64,000 nucleotides of DNA from Molossus alvarezi (GCA_037176705.1 CM073885.1:221476290-221540289); one strand, 5' to 3'. Shown: positions 1-10,567, numbered from the stretch's first letter. Program-made: numbers and translations. The notes: a model not told the origin generated them from the letters alone.

Positions 1-621
1 CCAGTCTCAGTTACTAGAAAAGCCTTGGGTTCTCAGTTGAATCAAAAACTCCCTCATGTGTTCAGTGTAAGAGGATTTCCTGAAGGTGGGGCAGGTGCTG
101 GTTGATAATGAGCCTCAATTTTTATATCTTTGGCCCAGTTAAGTGGAGTTGAATCTCTGAGGGAGAGGCTGCTGCTTCTCCCCAAAGCTCTCGGAAGGAG
201 CAAGATGACCACTGTCCTGCATGGCTGCAACTCAGCAAAAATTTTGAGCGCCATCCAAATCCTGAATGTTTCCGCACAGCTCCAGTCTAGTCCACCTTCC
301 CTCTGCTGGAGCCCAAGGTGAGTGGCTGTGGCTAATCAGTGCTGTGTTCTAACCCTCTGTGTTGTGGAGCCAGCTTGGGATTTTAACCCTGAGGGCACTG
401 CTGACAGCTAAGACTGCTGCTGTTTGTGGGCTCCCAGCCTGCTCTCTTGCGACTCCACTGATATACCAGGGTCCATTCAATGTCCCTGGTTATATGGTCC
501 TCTCAAGCTGCTTTTCTGTTGCTTTTTCCCAATGATTTGTCTTTATTTTAGTTATAATTCCAGTTTGGTCCTGGAAGATGGTCTGTGTATCTTCCATTCT
601 CTCTGCTGCCATTTTGGATCT
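1..621 (-). mobile_element. L1 retrotransposon, 5'UTR end only (body lies beyond the left edge)
   Basis: Read on the minus strand this matches, block by block, the 5'UTR of the full-length L1 at 43998-50334. Shared blocks include the AGGACCAAACTGGAATTA-type segment, CATTGGGAAAAAGCAACAG and the CTCACCTTGGGCTCCAGCAG segment. The element points left, so its promoter end is near 621 and ORF1/ORF2 would lie before base 1. Only untranslated leader is inside the window; open frames here are chance. The far target-site duplication is outside the window and cannot be checked. Confidence 0.85.
605..617 (-). promoter_or_regulatory. YY1-like motif at the L1 5' end
   Basis: On the minus strand these bases read CCAAAATGGCAGC, a core AAAATGGC at the very 5' end of the L1. 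Human L1 has a YY1 site at the same position that fixes the transcription start. The role here is inferred from position and motif only. Confidence 0.4.
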
Positions 622-639
622 TCATATCTACATACTTTA

Positions 640-762
640 GAAATGACACATGCAGTGCTGTTTGCATGCAAAAAATTGGGAACAAGTCAAATAAACATTA
701 ATAGTTACTGGTTAAAATAAACAGTGGTACATCCGCACAGTAGAAATCTATGCCATTGTAAA
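640..762 (+). mobile_element. Ancient L1 (L1M class) 3' end, left part
   Basis: TTGGGAACAAGTCAAATA, ACTGGTTAAAATAAACAGTG and TACATCCGCACAGTAGAAAT are degraded forms of the terminal ORF2 and 3' region of old mammalian L1s. The match breaks at about 762, where a younger L1 starts, and resumes at about 1685. It is one old element split by an insertion. Confidence 0.65.
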
Positions 763-1684
763 ACTCAACAACAGGAAGATGAACAATCCAATTAAAAAAT
801 GGGCAGAGATCCTGAACAGACACATCTCCAAAGAGGACATACAAATGGCCAAGAGACATATGAAAATATGCTCATGTCACTAATCATCAGAGAGATGCAA
901 ATTAAAACAAAAATGAGGTGTCACCTCACACCTGCCAGAATGGCTGCCATCAACAAATCACCGAACAATAAGTGCTGGTGAAGATGTGGAGTAAAGGGGT
1001 CTCTAGTGCACTGCTGGTGGGAATGCAGACTGGTGCAGCCACTATGGAAACAATATAGCGTTTACTCAAAATATTAAAAATGGAACTGCTATTTGATTCA
1101 GTGATCCCACTTCTAGGAATATACCCTAAGAAGCCTGAAACACCAATCAGAAAGAATATATGTACCCCTATGTTCATAGCAGCACTATTTACAATAGCTT
1201 AGAACTGGAAACAACCCAAGTGTCCATCAGTAGATGAGTGGATATAAAAGCTGTGGTACATTTACACAATGAAATATTATGCAGCTGTAAGAGAGATCTC
1301 TTATTTTTTGAGACAACATGAAGAGACCTGGAGAGTATTATTCTGAGAGAAATAAGCCAGTTAGAGAAAGACAAGTATCACATGATCTCACTTATTTGTG
1401 GAATATAATGAATAAAATAAACTGTTGAACAAAACAGATCCAGAGACATGGAAGCATGGAACAGACTGAGGAATCTCAAAGGGAAGGGGAATGGTGGTAG
1501 GGTGGGAAGAGATAAACAAAAGAACTTATATGCATATGTGCATAACCAATGAACACAGAGACACAGACAACTGTGCCGTAAAACCAAGGGTGGGTGTTGG
1601 TGGGAGTGGGGAGGAGGGTGTCAATGGGTGAACAAAGGAGGGACATCTGTAATACTTTCAACAGTAAAGATAAATTTAAAAAAA
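763..1684 (+). mobile_element. 5'-truncated L1 (end of ORF2 plus 3'UTR), inserted in an older L1
   Basis: The sequence starts inside ORF2 and follows the same course as 49436-50334: ATGGCCAAGAGACATATG, CATCAGAGAGATGCAAATTA, CCCACTTCTAGGAATATACC, then the ORF2 end near 1405 and a G-rich 3'UTR with a short A tail at about 1672-1684. Several frameshifts break the ORF2 remnant. Both flanks belong to one older L1, which shows that this copy is the younger. I could not define a clear target-site duplication because the flanks are A-rich. Confidence 0.88.
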
Positions 1685-2020
1685 GAGAATGAGAAAACCA
1701 TCTATGTACTCATATGGATATTTTGTGAAGTGAGGGAAGAAACAAGGTGCAGATGAATGTACATATACACACATAGCTTGTGTACAGCATGCTACCATTT
1801 CTGTAAGAAAAGGAAGTAATAAAGATATTTATTTGTATTTGTTATGTATGCAAAAAGATATCCTGGGAGGATACATTAACTTTAAGAGTGGTTACCTAAA
1901 AGTCGTGAGGGTCAATGGGGTGCAAGGGAAAGGATGTGAAACTTCTCACACACCTGACTGTATTGCTTTGAATTTAGAACAATGTGAATGAATTTAAAAC
2001 ATTAAATAAAATGATGCTGT
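1685..2020 (+). mobile_element. Ancient L1 (L1M class) 3'UTR, right part of the split element
   Basis: It continues the element of 640-762: the CTATGTACTCATATGGATAT region, AGCATGCTACCATTTCTGTA, GTGGTTACCT, and a degraded end with ATGTGAATGAATTTAAAACA. This order fits old L1M 3' ends. There is no coding content. Confidence 0.6.
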
Positions 2021-2215
2021 AATTTCTTAGAGAGCCTGGATAACCAGGCTTGGAAGCTACTGGTTGGAAACATTAGACCAAATCACACCACCTGTTCTAT
2101 GCAATAAACCATGCACAGTACATTCTGAAGTGGCAGCAGCGGTGGCCACAATGACATCCAGTTCCCAGAGGCATGGAGGCCATGGTTCTATGGGCAGCCT
2201 CCTGTGTCCAGTGTT

Positions 2216-2459
2216 CAATGTCAGGGATTTTTTTTTTTTGTACAGATAGAGTGGGAGAGAGAGAGAGGAAGGAGAGAGAGAAACATCGACGTGAAGGGAC
2301 ACATCGAGTGGCTGCCACCCGCACGACCAACCAGGGCCGGGGACAAACTGCAACCGAGGTATGTGCCCCCAGCGGGAACCGAACCCGGGTCTCTCCAGAC
2401 CGCAGGCCGACGCTCTAACCGCTGAGCCAAACTGGCCAGGGCCAATGTCAGGGATTTTT
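2216..2459 (-). mobile_element. VES-type bat SINE (2233-2442) with 17-bp target-site duplication
   Basis: The duplication CAATGTCAGGGATTTTT is at 2216-2232 and 2443-2459. Between them, on the minus strand, lies a tRNA-derived head with box A (TGGCTCAGCGGTTAGAGCG) and box B (GGTTCGGTTCC), the GGTGGCAGCCACTCGATGTG block, a CT-rich stretch and an A tail (the T run at 2228-2240). The duplication is perfect, which suggests a fairly recent insertion. Pol III promoter boxes are present, but expression cannot be judged. Confidence 0.93.
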
Positions 2460-2647
2460 AGGTAGTACATGCCATGTGTCTTTTTCCACACTAGTGTCTT
2501 CACTATGCTACACAAATGAATGCCTATGTGCCAAGATATTGATCATCTCAGAATTTAGTACTTCAGGTGATAATGGGCTGGAGTCCCAAGCTGGTTGTCC
2601 TTAGCAGCAAACAACCTCAACTTTCTGCCCCACTGTGTACTACTCAT

Positions 2648-2904
2648 GGTATACTTTTTAAAAAAATCCTTACCCGAGGATTTTTCTATTTACCTTCAGA
2701 CAGAGTGGGAGGGAGGGAGGGAGGTAGAGAGAGAGAGAGAGACACATCGACTGGTTGCGTCCTGGACCACCCTTACCAGGGCCAGGGATTAACCGCAACT
2801 GAGGTACATGCCCTTGACTGGAATCAAACACGAGACTCTTTGGTCTGTGGCTGATGCTCTAACCTTTGAGCCAAACTGGCCAGGGCCGTGGTATACTCTT
2901 TTAA
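2648..2904 (-). mobile_element. Diverged VES-type SINE (2662-2888)
   Basis: It has the same architecture as the copy at 2233-2442 but is more diverged: the head end GGCCCTGGCCAGTTTGGCTC is clear, while the central block is eroded and a GGGA run expands the purine stretch. The flanks read TGGTATACTTTTTA (from 2648) and TGGTATACTCTTTTA (from 2889), an imperfect duplication, so this is older than its neighbour. Confidence 0.88.
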
Positions 2905-2967
2905 ACTTCTTTTGAAGAAGTGTGGGAAGCAATGGGTTAGAGGACAAGCTTTAAAAGAAAGCCCTAC

Positions 2968-3657
2968 CCCTTCCCCCACCATTCTGATAGTTGTGAGATG
3001 ATATTTTATTGTGGTTTTAATTTGTATTTCTCTGATGATTAGTGACATTGAGCATCTTTTTATAAGTCTATTGGCCATCTGTATATCCTTCTTGGAGAAG
3101 TGTCTATTCAGGTCCTCTGCCCATTTCTTAATTGGATTGTTTGTCTTTTTGGTGTTAAGTTATATGAGTTCTTCATGTATTTTGGGTAGTAAGCCCTTAG
3201 GGGATGTTTCTTTGGCAGATATCTTCTTTCATTTGTTAGGTTGTTTTTTTTTTGTTCTGTTGATGGTTTCCTTTGCTGTGCAAAATCCTTTTAGTTTGTA
3301 ATCCCATTTGTTTATTTTTTTCTTTGGCTTCCCTTGCTTGAGGAAACATCCAAAAAAATATTATTGAGTGCAATGTCAAAGAGTTTAACCTATGTTTTTG
3401 GGGGCTAAGTGAAAAAGGTGAAGGGATTAAGAGGTATAAGTGGGCAGTTTCAGAATAGTCATGGGGATGTAAAGTACAGCATAGGGAATATAGTCAATAA
3501 TATTGTAATAACTATGTGTGGTGCCAGGTGGGTACTAGATTTATCAGGGATCACTTCCTAAGTTATGTAAATGACTAATCACTATGTTGTACACCTGAAA
3601 CTAATATAATATAGAAAGTCAATTATAATTAAAAAATAATAATAATAAAAAGAAAAG
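2968..3657. mobile_element. 5'-inverted (twin-primed) L1 fragment
   Basis: The left part (about 2968-3397) is ORF2 C-terminal sequence on the minus strand: TCTCTGATGATTAGTGACAT, TTTCCTTTGCTGTGCAAAAT, GCAATGTCAAAGAGTTTAAC. At about 3398 the orientation flips. From there to 3657 it is a plus-strand L1 3'UTR ending in GTACACCTGAAACTAATATA and an A-rich tail (AATAATAATAATAAAAAG). One element with an inverted 5' segment and a normal 3' segment is the known product of twin priming. The ends share roughly AAAAGAAAG-CCC (near 2952 and 3648), a weak candidate duplication. Confidence 0.8.
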
Positions 3658-5575
3658 TCCCCCCACAAGTAGCCTCCAGTGAGGATAATAAATCACAAAG
3701 ATCAAAGCATTCAGATTTGTTAAATTTAAAGACATTTCTTTGTTCTGATGTGCTTAGAATGGATTTGCTGCTGTTGACGTTCAAGTACTCAATGCTCTGC
3801 ACCAGGGTCTGGTTTCCAAGGAAATGAAGTGCCATTAAAGCTACTTTCCACAGAAGTGTCAGGACACTTACCTCGGGGCTCACAATGAGTGGAAATCTCC
3901 ACCAAATGTACAGGGGAACTTGGGACGGGTGGTATTTATTTGTATATTCTCTCATAGGAACATACAACAAAAATACGTTTTTCGGTAGAGGGAGAGCCAA
4001 CATAAGCTGCCCTAGAGTGGCCTGTCTCACTGTTCTTTAAGTCCCTTGACATAGTCCACATAGGTCAGCCTCCTGGGGTACCAAGTATGATGGAGATGGG
4101 TGGGTATTTCTCCTAATGGGCCAGATCGAGGGTACCCAGCCCCTCTGAAGATACAGGACAGTGTTAGCTGCATACAGTTGTGTTGGCTTGTGTGAAGTGA
4201 GGAATGCTATCATTAAAAAAATCTTGCCTTGACAATTTTGACTTTTATTCTCTGTTCTCTCACCAGTAGTGTCAAATGAAAGAAAAAGAGCTGGAAGAAG
4301 AGCCCTGTGCTCTGATTTCAAGCCCATTCTTATATTCTTCATATACCTTTTCTGGATTTCACTCATCTCTGTTCATCCATCCATTCTTCTTTTCAAGCAT
4401 TTATAAGCATATGTTTTTCAAGCATTGGCACAAATTAATTCAAACTGGATTTATCCTAAGAACTAAGTATAAAGAGATTACTTTCAGGAAATTTGGATCC
4501 ATATAGAAAGACAGACATGTAAATAAACTAATACAAGTGATGTGTTAATTATAGACATGTCTATAAAGATCATGGAGTAAAGAAGTCTTAAACCATCACA
4601 AGGTAGGAAGGGCAATTCTGGAGCTGAGACTCAAACTAGAGTGGAAGCTTCCTATATTGCCTCTTTTAATGAAATAGAAAAAAGACACTCTGTCTGAGCA
4701 GACAAAATAGACAAAGGTGCCCCCTTCAGCTGGACACAGTCTTGAGCCAGACACATGATTGGTGAGTGAAATGTAGACCAGATTTCACCTAGTTGGCTAG
4801 GAGTCTTCATGCATCCTTCAGACAGCCTAGCCTTATGGGGCAGCCCTGTCACTTTCCAAAGGCTGCTACATCTGAGTCAGAGCTTCTCTTTCATTGACCT
4901 AGTCCAAGACTCACTCAGAGGAGTAGATGGGTGGGTGGGCAGGGGTGATTTAATTGTTATCAGCTAAATTCCCTCCCTAGTGATGGAAGACAAAATTTAA
5001 CCAAAAAAATTGAGGGGCCAGGTGGTACTGACCAGTGCTAGATTGTTATCCTTACAGATATGGGTGTGCCAACAGGTTATAAATAAATTGAACTCACTCT
5101 TCCTCGTCTTCCCACCAGAGATAATACAACTGCATATATTCGTAAATTCCCATATAGTAGCTATATAAGTTACACCTAAATATTTCTAGTGTTTCTTCTC
5201 TGTTGTCCTTTGAAGACTTGGAGTAATAGCTTCTCTAGTATGAAGCAAATTTGCTGTCGACTTTATTTTATTTTATTGCTTTTTTTGTCAATAAGCCATC
5301 AGGCAAAAAAAATGTACTCTAAGAAACTTACTGACAGAATCTTATTGGAAATTTGTGCTAGAGATTAACAAACAAACAACAAATAAAAAACAGTTCCTAC
5401 AGTTGTTGACTGCAGTGAGGTGCAGTCTTTCATTATTTTATTTTGCAGGATGTTAGTGTTTGAATATTGGTAAGTGCTCAGCTTACATAAATGATTAGCA
5501 CCCTTTGTGGTGGCCTGACCAGGGAACTAAACCACCATTTGAAATTGTTAGACTCATTCCTTACACATTTCACTA
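3658..5575. other. Unassigned, mostly unique sequence
   Basis: No known gene is visible. A 133-codon minus-strand frame (3629-4030) has a good splice-donor look (CCGAG/GTAAGTGT at about 3871-3883) but no recognisable protein family. Bases 4360-4580 are weakly L2-like (ATCCATCCATTCTTC, then AGACATGTAAATAAACTAA). The rest shows nothing I can name. Confidence 0.4.
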
Positions 5576-6036
5576 TACAGTAGTCCCCCCTTATCCCCAG
5601 GGATACATTCTAAGACCCCCAGTGGATGTCTGAAACCATAGATAGTACTGTTTTTTCCTATACATGCAAACCTATAATAAAGCTTAGTTTATAAATTAGG
5701 CACAGTAGGAGATTAACAATAATAACTAATAATGAAATAGAACAATTATAACAATATACTGTCATAAGAGTTATATAACTGTGCTCTCTCTATCTGATAA
5801 CAGAGATGGCCACTACATGACTAGCTGGCAGGTACTGTATGCAGTGTGGACATGCTGTACAAAGGGATGGCTCATGTTCTGGGTAGGACAGCCTGGGATA
5901 GTATGAGATTTCATCACATTACTCGGAATGGTACACAATTTAAAACTTATGAATTGTTTATTTCTGAAATTTTCCATTTAATGTTATTGGACTGATACAG
6001 TGAAAAGTAAAATCATGGACAAGGGGGACTAATGTA
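5576..6036. mobile_element. Tigger-type (TcMar) non-autonomous DNA transposon with TA duplication
   Basis: The left end is CAGTAGTCCCCCCTTATCC from 5578. The right end AAGGGGGACTAATG at 6034 is its inverted repeat, and both ends are flanked by TA (5576-5577 and 6035-6036), the target of mariner/Tigger elements. The interior holds AAACCATAGATAGTACTG, TAAATTAGGCACAGTAGGAG, and on the right the reverse complement of Tigger1-like leader. At about 457 bp it has ends only, with no transposase, so it is an internally deleted copy. Confidence 0.85.
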
Positions 6037-6105
6037 CTTGTAGCAGTGAGAAACTGAGACCTACTCTTGAAACGAATTTTTGGCTTCATTAAATACATTT
6101 TTAAC

Positions 6106-6254
6106 TGCTTTTTGGAGAGAGAAACATCAATTTGTTGACCCACTTATTTATGCATTCTTGGTTGATTCTTGAATGTGCCCTGAATGGGGACTGAACCCAC
6201 AACCTTGGCATATTACGATAATGTGCTAACCAAATGAGCTACCCAGCCAGGGCC
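6106..6254 (-). mobile_element. Bat tRNA-SINE, second subfamily, short copy
   Basis: On the minus strand it starts GGCCCTGGCTGGGTAGCTCA, with box B GGGTTCAGTCCCC, then CAGGGCACATTCAAGAATCA and a tail ending in TTGATGTTTCTCTCTCC. It lacks the GGTGGCAGCCACTCG block of the main subfamily. The copy at 56340-56503 is its close relative. Confidence 0.8.
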
Positions 6255-6256
6255 TC

Positions 6257-6395
6257 TTAAATTGTCTTTCTGTGTGTTTTTTTTTTTTTTTTTTTTTGGT
6301 ATGTGCCCCTAGCGGGAACCGTACCCAGGACTCTCTGGTCCATAGGCCAACGCTCCAGCTGCTGAGCCAAACTGGCCAGGGCTTAAATATGTTTT
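6257..6395 (-). mobile_element. VES-type SINE reduced to tRNA head plus A tail (6271-6381)
   Basis: A T run (6280-6298) joins directly to GGTATGTGCCCCTAGCGGGA, the box-B end of a VES head. The head then runs to GGCCAGTTTGGCTC at 6381. The whole middle body and CT-rich part are missing. The flanks CTTAAATTGTCTTT (6257) and CTTAAATATGTTTT (6382) match at 11 of 14 positions, a tentative duplication. It abuts another SINE. Confidence 0.75.
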
Positions 6396-7334
6396 TGATA
6401 CAGGTTTTAAGATACATGGCTTCTTTCTATACAAAGCCAGTAATCATTGTTTTTTACTTTTATTTCTATTCCATTTATTTTCTAAAGACCTCAAAGGGAT
6501 ACGAATCAACTTTTTAGCCTAAAGAGTAGGAATGGGCTGGCAAAGTGAGGACTGTGGGAACACAGGGGAGTAGGGAGCCAGGGCACAAGGATGTGAAGAT
6601 TGTCATTATAGGCTGCTGTGGCAACAAACAAGGGTTTGAGCAAGTCACATGGATTTGAGACTTAGCTGTCTGTAAAACGACCTAAATATGCTAGAATTCA
6701 TTGTTTTCTCATGGTCCTTGGCTTGATGCCAGTGTTATGCATGCTCCAGAAATCTGTTTGGGGAAAGCAAGACAATAGCAAGTAATGGCATTCAAATGTG
6801 GGACAACAGAATTTTTATACTTATTTTAGAAGGTCTGGTTTCATGTGGCATCCCTGGCACAACTGGTGTTCATTCACAAATTTTGATGATGATCTGTTAA
6901 GACCCATGTTTCTTGCTTTGCCTTTACAGGGTATTTCCTCTCTACTTCATGACTCTGCACTGTACAAGGCACAAGCTAGTCATTTACCAGTAAGTTGTTC
7001 ATTAACATCAAACAATGGCTTACATGGACCAGGTGGGAAGTCCACATTCACTAGATTAACTGGATAATTGCAAAGATTCCACGTCTCTTGGGGCTGTTGG
7101 AAGACGTCTCTCTGGTTGTTGGTGGGTGGCTGGCAGTCTTCAGCACCACGACCTCCATATTGCCTTAGCCACTTACCTTCCGGCACGCCATAGCCCTGTA
7201 CACATGCCTGGTAACCTATCATAAACCAGCGCAATTTGAGAATGTGTTAGTTAGAAAAGAAGAGTAACATTTTTCTTCCTAAATCTGTTAATTTCTGATT
7301 TGGTTTAAAGTTGGCAAGCTTTAAAAAAAAAGAG
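6396..7334. other. Unassigned, mostly unique sequence
   Basis: No repeat or gene is recognised. The short interval 6931-6987 has splice-like borders on the plus strand (TTTGCCTTTACAG before, GTAAGTTG after). Bases 7186-7224 on the minus strand end in CCGGAAG/GTAAGTGG. Neither gives a peptide that I can place in a family, so no exon is called. Confidence 0.35.
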
Positions 7335-7566
7335 GAATTCATTCACTGAATATTTACTATGTGCCAGGCACAAGAGGCTGCAGCAGTAAACTTTCAGACA
7401 AAGGCTCAGTTCTCATAAAACCTGCATCTAGAGGAAAGAGACAAACAATAAATAACGACAAAATTAAACAATGCAATTCTAGGTAGTGATAAATACCATG
7501 AAAGAAATGAAATAATGTGTGTTGGTGGGAGGCTACTTTAGTGTGGATAGTCAGGGAAAGGCTCCA
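7335..7566 (-). mobile_element. L2 LINE 3' end, left part
   Basis: AATTCATTCACTGAATATTT, ACTATGTGCCAGGCAC, GAGACAAACAATAAATAA and TAGTGATAAATACCATGAAA are the reverse complement of the mammalian L2 3' end in the expected order. The match continues through GTCAGGGAAAGGCTCC, stops at the MIR, and resumes at about 7880. Confidence 0.75.
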
Positions 7567-7574
7567 TGCTTTCT

Positions 7575-7830
7575 TAAGCTATGATTTATTGGATGCTTCC
7601 TATGCTAAGCCTGGCCTAAGGGTTTTATTTATATTAACTCATTTAATGCACACGGGATCCCATGGGAAAGTAGGATTGTTTCCTTTCTACAAAAGAGGAA
7701 ACTGTAGGAGACATTTGGAGACTGGCCCAGGACCACACAGATGATAAATGATAGAGCCAAATTTGGACCCAGGGAGTTTAGCTCCAGAATCTGTCCTTGA
7801 ATTACTACAGATGCTGTCTGTCTCAAACTG
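7575..7830 (-). mobile_element. MIR SINE inserted in L2
   Basis: The reverse complement of MIR is clear: TATTAACTCATTTAATGCAC, AAAGAGGAAACTGTAGGAGA, CCAGGACCACACAGATGATA, then AATTTGGACCCAGGGAGTTT. It covers nearly the full 260-bp MIR length and separates two L2 segments. Confidence 0.8.
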
Positions 7831-7879
7831 AAACCTGGAGGACCCATAAAGCTAGCCATGTAAAGAGTTGAAAGCAGCT

Positions 7880-8130
7880 GTACTAGTCAGAGGAAATAAA
7901 TAGCAAATGCAAGTTGTTTGGCAGGAAGGAGGTTGTGGTGTCCCAGAGTAAACCAGTAACCACTGTAGCTGGAGCAGAGTGACCGAGGGCATGAGGGGAG
8001 GATGATTGGGGCTCAGAGCTGGGCAGAAGTCAGACCTTGTAAGGCATGTGGCTTTGGTGAGGAGTTAGGTTTAATTCTAAGGGAAGCCATTAAAGGGTTA
8101 TAAGAAGGGAAGCAGTTTTGCCTTTAGACC
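7880..8130 (-). mobile_element. L2 LINE 3' region, right part
   Basis: AGAGGAAATAAATAGCAAATG, GCTGGAGCAGAGTGACCGAG, CAGACCTTGTAAGGCATGTG and GAAGCCATTAAAGGGTTATA follow the L2 3' region on the minus strand. The segment continues the one at 7335-7566. Confidence 0.72.
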
Positions 8131-9331
8131 GATAAGATGGGGCCTGGTCCTGAGCTCTCTGCTGTAGTGGGCTCCACATGTCACATACAAACACCACACA
8201 CACACATTTGCATGTGCACACAAGCACACACAAACAGTTGTGCACATATATCATATAGGATCTTCAAGATTTAGTTTTGCTTTTGGTGAAAAGAGTGATA
8301 AAACGATAACAATTTGATAATATAAAATTAAAATATTTTGTAATACTTTCTGCAACAACAATAATTATCATATACATCTTTATTAAAATATTTAAATATG
8401 ATATATAAAATTTGAGGTTTACTTTTAATCTAAATGCTGGCTTACGAATTATATTTACAGTTTTTCTGGTTGTGACTATCTCAGCAAGAGAAAGTTTCTC
8501 CAAGTTGAAATTAATTAAAATAAAACTAACAACTATAATAACCCAAAAAAGGGAATCTCATTTGATGTTGTGTTAATTGAACACAAATTACATGAAAATG
8601 GTGACTATAACAATATAATTATAAATTTACTGAAATAAAGTTAAGAAAATAAATTTTATTTCATAAACAGATAATAATTTACAAGCTATGTATATCTTTA
8701 TTTTATTATTTGTGCAAGCATTGCTGGCCCATCACCAGAACACTATGCAGTCATCTCTGCTATTTTGTCAACTTTTAATCTTGTAAAATCTATACACATA
8801 CCTTTTGATTTTTTTATACATATACCTTTGCAAAAATATAGGGGCTATATTTTATTTAACAGGTTATTGGTTTTTATCTATCAATTTAAACATTTAAATT
8901 AATAGCATGTAGCTTCCATTTGTCCCTCTGCCCAGGCCCTGCAAATGTAAGGAGTGAGCCTCCGGGGAGGTGACACAGTCTAATTGATGTTTTTAAAGGA
9001 TGAAAAAAAAGCAGCAAAGCCATACTTATTTCTAAAAATGACATTGTCTGATTTATGTTTTTCAAAGATAAACAATAAAGCTCTATTCATTTTTAAAACA
9101 CAAAATGAAAAGTAAAAGGGTCTTTCAAATCATCATTTTTTTCCCTTAAAAGTTCTGCTAAGAGAGAAGTTAGACATTTTAGTATGGGGAAGAAGGCCAA
9201 GAAGGCACAGGTAGCTTGGATTAATCTTTGTTCCATAACATGTCAAATTTGGATTCTTGGATGCTCAAAAACCGACATCAAATCACTGATGGTTCCTTGC
9301 CCTCCACATTAGGAATACTTGAGGAGTTTTT
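8131..9331. other. AT-rich unassigned stretch with a degenerate CA repeat
   Basis: Bases 8186-8240 are CA-rich (ACACACACACATTTGCATGT and relatives). From about 8260 to 8900 the DNA is strongly AT-rich with no repeat family, open frame or RNA gene that I recognise. Confidence 0.5.
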
Positions 9332-9580
9332 AAAGCACACCTTTGGCCCTGACCGGTTTGGCTCAGCGGTTAGAGTGTCAGTGCATGGACCAGAGAGGTC
9401 CAGGTTCGGTTCTCTCTAAGGGCACTTACCTTGGTTACAGTTCGTCCCCGGCCCCTGCAGCCAGTCAATGTGTCTCACATTGATGTTTCTTTCTCTTCCT
9501 ACCTCTCTCCCTCCCGCCCTATCTGAAGATAAATGCAAAAATGTCCTCGGTGAGGAAAAAATAAAATAAAACACACCTTT
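9332..9580 (+). mobile_element. VES-type SINE (9345-9567)
   Basis: The duplication AAAGCACACCTTT (9332-9344) recurs as AAACACACCTTT (9568-9580). The element starts GGCCCTGACCGGTTTGGCTC, has box B GGTTCGGTTC, a CT-rich stretch, and ends GTCCTCGGTGAGGAAAAAAT. Confidence 0.92.
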
Positions 9581-10565
9581 TCCCCACCCCAGGATAAGAG
9601 TTAATTGGTTTGAGTAGGGCTTCGTGTTGTCTTAAATTTGGCCTTATTTGGCAATTTTAGTGATTTTCCCTGCCTTTTCTTTTTAGGCTTTTCTAGTCCA
9701 TAATGTCTTTATTTCCCTGGTAATTTTCTTCCTTTGATTGGACACAAAGGAAATGATTATCAACTTATTAGACTGATTGATGTTGCTTAGAAAAAATAAT
9801 AAAGTCACATGAGTATATGTGGGTTAAAAATATAATGGACTTAATCAGGAGGCAACCTCAGTGGGATTTGAGCCTATGACCTTTTGTACTAGTCCAGGGA
9901 GATGGCCTTTGATATGATTAAAAATATTATTGGACAGAATAAATACATAGTGTGTGTATATAAATCCACAAATTAGATTTACATTGCTCATGAGAGGCTG
10001 TTCACAGAATCCAGGGGCTAGAATGTGGCCATTCATGCCAAGGTTTCTTTGAATATATTTCATGTTAGACTCAGGACCAAGTTCATTCCCAAGCTTTATA
10101 GCAGACTGAGTGATGATGCTATAATGAAGGGCAGAGCACCGGAGCCCATAAACAAGGCACAACATAGGGAATGTGGGGCTGGTCGGGAAGGACTTTCATG
10201 AGAGAGAATCATAAAACTGCTTGTGAGAGGCCTCTGCTGAAAAATACGGCTGTGGTTAGTGTGGTCATCGCCCAGATTCCAGAGTGAGAGACAGCCTTTT
10301 ATGATCTGAGGCAGTAAATTTCCTCTGTTAACACAAACTTTAAGTGTCCTGGAAGGACAGAGCCAAGGAAGTGTCACAATACAAGAAGTCCTCTGGGTGA
10401 GGAAGGTTCCCCTGGGCCCCCGATGACTATGTCTGGGGTTAATCTGATTTTTTATTGATAGACCCTTCCTTCCTAGCAGTTGACATTCTGCTGTCAGACG
10501 TTTTTCCACTTCATTGAACCCTTTCACTGCGTGTTGCCTCTTCATGTTTGTTAGTTGTTTTTCTT
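9581..10565. other. Unassigned, mostly unique sequence
   Basis: No repeat family recognised. Two overlapping minus-strand open frames of 106 and 149 codons (9845-10545) have no domain that I know and no splice or promoter support. I treat them as chance. Confidence 0.4.
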
Positions 10566-10567
10566 AA

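Noticed and set aside
2204..2445. Arg/Glu-rich open frames over VES SINEs (also at 15284-15647, 19112-19363, 52201-52473, 53587-54009)
   Set aside because: The same frames recur in every VES copy because the SINE sequence is repeated; they are not genes.
6980..7234. 84-codon minus-strand frame with Cys and Trp as a possible secreted protein exon
   Set aside because: A good donor-like site exists at about 7186, but the frame has no signal peptide, no family match and no partner exons in view.
9845..10545. Overlapping 106- and 149-codon minus-strand frames as genes
   Set aside because: No recognisable domain or transposon protein, two frames open over the same bases, no promoter or splice support.
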